Below the pieces are notes generated by a model. That model did not search any database. It saw only the letters and a program-made list of their open reading frames with translations, and was not told where the DNA came from. A DNA stretch of 64,000 nucleotides from Bog-756 sp963806455 (GTDB lineage Bacteria; Actinomycetota; Acidimicrobiia; Acidimicrobiales; RAAP-2): positions 271,986 to 335,985 of the forward strand of contig CAWDXZ010000003.1 of NCBI GenBank assembly GCA_963806455.1, read 5' to 3'. Both the position numbers and the translations under genes were made by a program. Shown piece by piece: positions 59,660 to 64,000 of this stretch. The first letter of the stretch is position 1, and each line of letters opens with the position of its first letter.

Positions 59660-60878
59660 GTGCGGCTCAGATTCGGGCCTGACGACGAAGACGAGTTCGA
59701 AGCCGTGAGCTCGGAGCTCGTGGCCCGGTTCGAGGCGACGGAAGCCGGCGCCGGGTTCGGTTGGGCGGCTGACCAGGTCCTGTCCTTCAAGTGGGCGTAT
59801 CTCGACGGCGATCTGGCCTCGTGGACCAACGACGACGTCCGCGCCATCCTGCTCGACCTCTATCCGCGGAAGGTGACGCTTGGCCCCCATGAGGACGCCG
59901 AGGTGATCGATGGATTCGCGGGCCTCCTTCGCTTTCTGGCCGACGAGAGCCTGCTCGAGGGGAGCCGGGCCCAACGCCTGGCCCGGACCGTCGAGGCAAC
60001 TCGTTCCAGCTTTGCTGAGGCAATGGCGGACGACAGCCGCTTCGGTACGGGCAAGCGCCTGGTCGCCGCCATGCGCGCCGACGGTGTCGACCCCGCGGAC
60101 CAGAGCAACCTCGATGCCTGGATCGCCAAGTTCAATGAGCGACCGTTCAGGGAGCGAGATCGGATCCTCGGTCCTTCCCTATCGCAGCCGCAGATCGGAG
60201 ATGTGGGGGCCGCGCTGCTCGGTCGGATGCCGCCCGTCGTGCTTGCGCCGGCGACCGAGCTCGAAGCCATGGCTCGGAGTTCGGTGTTGTTCGGGCGGGT
60301 GGTCCGACTCATGGACTTCACGGGCGACGGGAGAACGCTCACCGACCGGGGCAACCTGACAGTCGCCGACAGCAAGCAGCTGGTCGGTCTGCTCGAGACC
60401 GACGATCGGGTCGACCCGCGAATCGGTGACCGGGTCTACCGCACACGCAGTTCGACCGAGCTGGCCGGCGTCGACCTTGCCTTTTGCCTTGCCTTGGAGG
60501 CCGGATTCCTCGAAATGGCGGGGAAGCGCCGTGCTCGCGCCCACGACCGCGGACTGCTCGACGAGGACCCGCTGGAGGCGCACTATCGCCTCCTCCTTGC
60601 GCTCCTGCATCGGGTGGGCCCTACTGCCCACCACTACGGGAACCGTGACGCCTATGGGTTCGGCTGGTTTGCCGAAGAGCTCGACCAGGACCTCCTCCCG
60701 GTGCTGGTCGGTCTGTACCGAGACCAGGCGGCCAGGCCGATCGACGACATCAGCTCCGAGTGCTGGGGTCGCCTGCTCGAGATCTACGACCTCGATGACA
60801 TCGAGGACGACAAGCTCGAGTTCCATCGCGGGCTGGTCGCCTACGCCGCCCGGCGAGCGCTGCGTCGGCTGGAGGAGC
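59660..60878 (+). pseudogene. Unknown actinobacterial protein, 3' end fused out of frame to an FtsH-like fragment
   Basis: GTG 59660 opens a frame coding about 406 residues of a soluble helical protein: RLRFGPDDEDEFEAVSSEL, AADQVLSFKWAYLDGD, DDVRAILLDLYPRKVTLG and EFHRGLVAYAARRALRRLEEL. Proteins of this kind occur in actinobacteria, function unknown to me. At about 60870-60880 the sequence switches to an FtsH-like ATPase in another frame; this frame then reads nonsense to a stop at 61660. The native 3' end may be lost, so I treat it as truncated by a deletion junction. Confidence 0.65.
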
Positions 60879-62057
60879 TGTGGCAAGACGACGCTGGCGA
60901 GAGTCATCGCCAAGGAGTGCGGGGTCAAGTTCGTCACGGCGAGTGCATCGGCCTGGCAGGCGGCCGGCGCGTTGGATGCGCATCTGCGTGCCATGCGCGG
61001 AGATTTCGCCGAAGCGAGACGCTATGCACCCGCGATCATGTTCATCGACGAGATCGACAGCATCGGGAGTCGAGATCAACTAAGTGGTCAAAACGCGGTG
61101 TACCAGACCGATGTGATCAACGCACTCCTCGAAGAGATTCAGGGGATCGAGTCCACGGAGACCGTGATCGTGATCGGGGCGACCAACTATCTCAAAAAGG
61201 TGGATCCAGCACTCCGACGGACGGGCCGGCTCGACCAAGTCATCGAAATTCCACTACCGAATCTCGACGGCTTGGAGCAGATCTTCAAGCACTACCTCGC
61301 AGCGTTCCGGATGCGGGGCGGAGCCATCGGAGAGGTGGAGACTCGTCCGCTTGCCGAGTTGGCATTCGGACTGACGGGAGCCGACGTCGAGTTCTTCATT
61401 CGCGGCGCTGCGAGAAGAGCTCGGCGGGCCAATCGGCCGATGGGTCAGGCGGACCTCGTTGCCGAAGTGACAAGACGACCCCGTCACCCCGACAGCGCGC
61501 CACGCCTCGGCCCCGACGAGATGCGCCGTGTCGCGGTGCACGAAGCCGGCCACGCCCTCGCTCGACTGGTCAGCTCAACTCAGGGAGACGATCTGGCTTT
61601 CGCGACGATCGTTCCTCGGTTAGACGGTTCATTGGGATTCGTGGCGTCGTTACCACGTGAAACAGAGGTGATGACGCGTCGGACGATGCTCGAGTACTTG
61701 CAAACGGTGCTCGCGGGTTGGGCGGCCGAGGAGATCGTGTTCGGTCCGGGTGATGTCGGGGCTGGTGCGGGAGGACCCAGTGATACCAGCGATCTGGCAG
61801 TGGCCACTCGATTTGCGGTCCTCGTCGTCTGCCAATCGGGTCTGGGCGAGGGGGGCAGCCTCTCGCGGACGACCCTGCCGACGTCCGCGCAAGAATCAGA
61901 GATCGATGCCCTCTTGCGCAGCGCCTACCAAGGTGCCCTAGCCCGAATTGGCGAGAATCAGGTCCTCTTCGATTGCATCGTGTCCGCCTTGGTCGAGAAG
62001 CAGGAACTCAGTGGTGACGAACTGCGGGGGCTCGCATCTGGTACTTCAAAGACCTGA
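60870..62057 (+). pseudogene. FtsH-like AAA metalloprotease fragment, N-terminus missing
   Basis: About 395 residues of an FtsH-type ATPase-protease. It begins inside the Walker A loop: GWRSCGKTTLARVIAKECGV (upstream GW supplied by the joined gene), then AIMFIDEIDSI (Walker B), GATNYLKKVDPALRRTGRLDQVIEIPLP (second region of homology), and the zinc-protease motif VHEAGHALARLV (HEAGH). The membrane anchor and first AAA half are gone and there is no start codon of its own, so as written it is not expressed alone. FtsH-like genes also occur as part of phage and island defence sets. Stop at 62055-62057. Confidence 0.8.
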
Positions 62058-62124
62058 CCCAGGTCGGTCGGCCGGATTTGCCGACGGTTCGCCAGAAGCG
62101 CAAGGTGCGCACGCAGGGGACTGC

Positions 62125-62162
62125 GATCAGAAGGTAGGGAGTCCGAATCTCTCCGAGGGCGC
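62125..62162 (+). other. attR: imperfect copy of the tRNA-Arg 3' end
   Basis: 38 bases in the same orientation as the tRNA, 33 identical to 50751-50788, beginning GATCAGAAGG. The five mismatches include changes in the T-arm that would prevent folding of a functional tRNA end. Marks the right end of the island; the trpB2-like gene follows. Confidence 0.75.
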
Positions 62163-62327
62163 AGACCGTCGGCAGACCCCGATGGACCGCTCCTGATGAG
62201 AATGCGGACCGGAGTTCTGGTGGGCGTCGGACATGGGATGCCACGCAACTGAGGGCACTGTGGCGCCGAGCCAGTGGGCGATGGAGCGCCACCCATCCAC
62301 GCGCCACCTCCCTCTGACGCCCCCGCC

Positions 62328-63576
62328 TCAGCCTTCGATGAGCTGTCCGTTCAGATAGTCGTCGTAGGCGCCCAGGTCGAGGAGACCGTGGCCGGAGTAG
62401 GAAAAGAGGATGACGTTTTCCCTTCCCGTCTCCCTCGCCGTCAACGCCTCGTCGATCACAGCACGGATGGCGTGGGCCGTCTCAGGGGCCGGGATGGTGC
62501 CCTCAGTTCGAGCGAATTGCAGAGCCGCATCGAACACCTTGCCCTGCGGGTACGCCACCGCCCGCATACGATCGTTCTTCACGAGGTTGCAGATGTCGGC
62601 GCGTCGCCGTGGTACCGGAGCCCTCCGGCGTGGATGGCCGGCGGCACGAAGTCATGACCGAGGGTGTACATGGACAACAGCGGTGTCATACCGGCTGTGT
62701 CGCCAAAGTCGTAGTCGTACCGGCCTTCGGTCAGCGTCGGGCACGAGGATGGTTCGACCGCCAGGAGGTCGACGCCCTCAAGGGGTACGAACGGAAGGGC
62801 GATCCCTCCGAGGTTCGAGCCACCGCCGCACGACCCGATCACGAGGTCGGGCCTGTCTTCTCCCGCCAGCGTGAGCTGCTCCTTCGCTTCGAGCCCGATC
62901 ACCGTCTGGTGCAAGAGGACGTGGTTCAAGACCGATCCCAGGGAATAGTGGGTGTCCTCCCGACCCACCGCATCGCGGACGGCATCGCTGATGGCTGACC
63001 CGAGTGACCCCGGATGGCCGGGATCGTCGACCGGTGAAGCTTCGACGTCGGCCCCCCAGACTTCCATCATCACCCGCCGGTAGGGCTTCTGCTCGTACGA
63101 GGCGCGGACCATGTAGACCTTGCACTCGAGTCCGAAACGTGAACAGGCGAAGGCGAGGGCGCTTCCCCACTGTCCAGCGCCTGTCTCGGTGGAGAGACGG
63201 CGTACATTCTCCTGACCGTTGTAGAAGGCCTGGGGAACTGCGGTGTTGGGTTTGTGGGAGCCAGCCGGCGACACCGACTCGTCCTTATAGTAGATGCGGG
63301 CCGGTGTGTCGAGCGCCTGCTCGAGCCGCTCGGCCCGCACCAGCGGCGTCGGCCTCCACCCACGGAGGACGTCGATGACTTCACCCGGGATGTCGATCCA
63401 TGAATCGGTCGTGACCTCCTGTCCGATGAGCGCCATCGGGAACAGGGGCGTGAGGTCGTCGGGCCCGATGGGTTGGCGCGTGGCTGGATGAAGCGGCGGG
63501 TCGAGTGGGAGGGGAGATGAGGCACCACGTCGAACCAGGCTGCGGGAATGCGGTCTTCAGGAAGGACCCAGCGCAT
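62328..63576 (-). pseudogene. Tryptophan synthase beta-like protein (TrpB2 type), two frameshifts
   Basis: Reads in three pieces as a TrpB2-type PLP enzyme. N-terminus MRWVLPEDRIPAAWFDVVPHLP breaks near 63507-63509, where one G seems missing; the main frame (PLDPPLHPATRQPIG, KDESVSPAGSHKPNTAVPQAFYN with the PLP-lysine SHKPN, ETGAGQWGSALAFACS, GSCGGGSNLGG) runs to about 62595, where another base seems missing; the C-terminus (MRAVAYPQGKVFDAALQFARTEG, SYSGHGLLDLGAYDDYL) follows. TrpB2 makes tryptophan from indole and serine or salvages indole. Both lesions are single missing bases, so sequencing error is possible. Confidence 0.85.
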
Positions 63577-63804
63577 TGCTTCTCCTCTCTCCGGGGATCA
63601 GTGCGACCTTGATGCTACGCCTCGATCATGAACCTTGGCCTCTCGAGCCGACACCATCGACATGATGCAGCGGGAGGACGTCCACCTTGCTGGCGGGGTG
63701 GCGCCTCGTCGAGTGCGGGGCGACGGGCGTTCGATGAGCAGCACGCCTTCGCCGGCCGGAACTCGGTCACTGCCGACGACCCGCTTGCCCTCGCCCACCA
63801 CCTC

Positions 63805-64000
63805 TCAGAGCGATGCGATATCCACGACCCGGGTCGATGGGAGGATGTCGACGACGTGGGGCCCGACCCAGCGCACCCCGACGGTGCCGCGCCGGTGGCC
63901 GGCCGTATCGAGCCAATTGGGGAGGCCGGGGTCTCGCTGGGCGATGATGAACCGGACACTGCCGTCGGACTCGGTCTGGGCTGAGTGGCAGTTGAGGGTG
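63805..64000 (-). CDS. DUF1214-like protein, C-terminal end (partial)
   Basis: The last 64 codons of a gene entering from beyond the window, ending with TGA at 63807-63805. TESDGSVRFIIAQRDPGLPNW and LDTAGHRRGTVGVRWVG match the C-terminal beta-sandwich of actinobacterial proteins related to DUF1214. Function unknown. Transcribed toward the trpB2-like gene; about 228 bases between them hold nothing I recognise. Confidence 0.6.
   Translation of the reverse strand, partial: TLNCHSAQTESDGSVRFIIAQRDPGLPNWLDTAGHRRGTVGVRWVGPHVVDILPSTRVVDIASL

Larger units (their letters stand above)
50751..62162. mobile_element. Genomic island inserted in tRNA-Arg (about 11.4 kb), partly decayed
   Basis: Boundaries: the tRNA-Arg 3' end (50751-50788) and a direct imperfect copy (62125-62162). 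Contents: a tyrosine recombinase broken by a stop and a frameshift, DUF4143 ATPase, broken higA, three co-transcribed unknown genes, XRE regulator, higBA, PIN/RHH pair, and a chimeric gene. Codon use and GC content are visibly less extreme than in the core genes. Without an intact integrase the element is probably immobile. The five mismatches between att copies suggest an old insertion. Confidence 0.75.

Noticed and set aside
62125..62162. A second functional tRNA gene
   Set aside because: Only the 3' half resembles tRNA-Arg, with mismatches in the T-arm and no acceptor or D-arm upstream; best read as an att copy.

Overview
The window is about 72% GC by eye, uses GTG starts freely and packs genes with ATGA/GTGA overlaps. 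HspR/HAIR heat-shock control, a split PurS-PurQ-PurL enzyme, a SCO6880-type secretion cluster, an F420-type (luciferase-like) oxidoreductase and polyphosphate glucokinase all point to a high-GC actinobacterium. The combination fits class Acidimicrobiia best, but that placement is inference.

Layout. 1-95: end of a P-II protein. 212-967: phosphoglycerate mutase. 1024-7767: chaperone operon dnaK-grpE-dnaJ-hspR-clpB behind a HAIR operator; hspR carries a one-base frameshift. 7936-9939: UbiB-like kinase. 10002-22348: purine/pyrimidine block purA-purD-purB-purC-purS-purQ, one reverse-strand small gene, then purL-purF-purM-pyrE. 22382-24887: PadR regulator, a broken methyltransferase, ThpR and three tRNAs (Glu, Asp, Phe). 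24926-28374: DUF2017 and ClpS, haem A/O synthesis (ctaA, ctaB) and a TlpA-like thioredoxin. 28420-34292: ABC exporter, serS, a hydrolase and a SenX3/RegX3-type two-component pair.

34372-40818 is a compact five-gene type IV secretion-like operon (VirB2-like, TrbL/VirB6-like, SCO6880-like, VirB4-like and VirD4-like proteins). It has a probable leaderless promoter and is translationally coupled to a cytochrome P450. 42092-50506 holds catabolic genes (luciferase-like oxidoreductase, amidase, quinone oxidoreductase, thiolase/DUF35 pair, CoA-transferase behind a palindromic operator) and a polyphosphate pair (glucokinase and CHAD protein).

50751-62162 is a genomic island in a tRNA-Arg gene. It has a decayed tyrosine integrase next to the tRNA and an imperfect copy of the tRNA 3' end at the far side. 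Cargo: a DUF4143 ATPase, a broken higA copy, a three-gene operon of unknown function, an XRE regulator, an intact higBA module, a PIN/RHH toxin-antitoxin pair, and a chimeric gene joining an unknown protein to an FtsH-like protease fragment. Beyond the island lie a frameshifted tryptophan synthase beta-like gene and the end of a DUF1214-like gene.

Several genes (hspR, methyltransferase, integrase, first higA, trpB2) are frame-disrupted. Those with a single missing base in a homopolymer may be sequencing errors; the others look like real decay.
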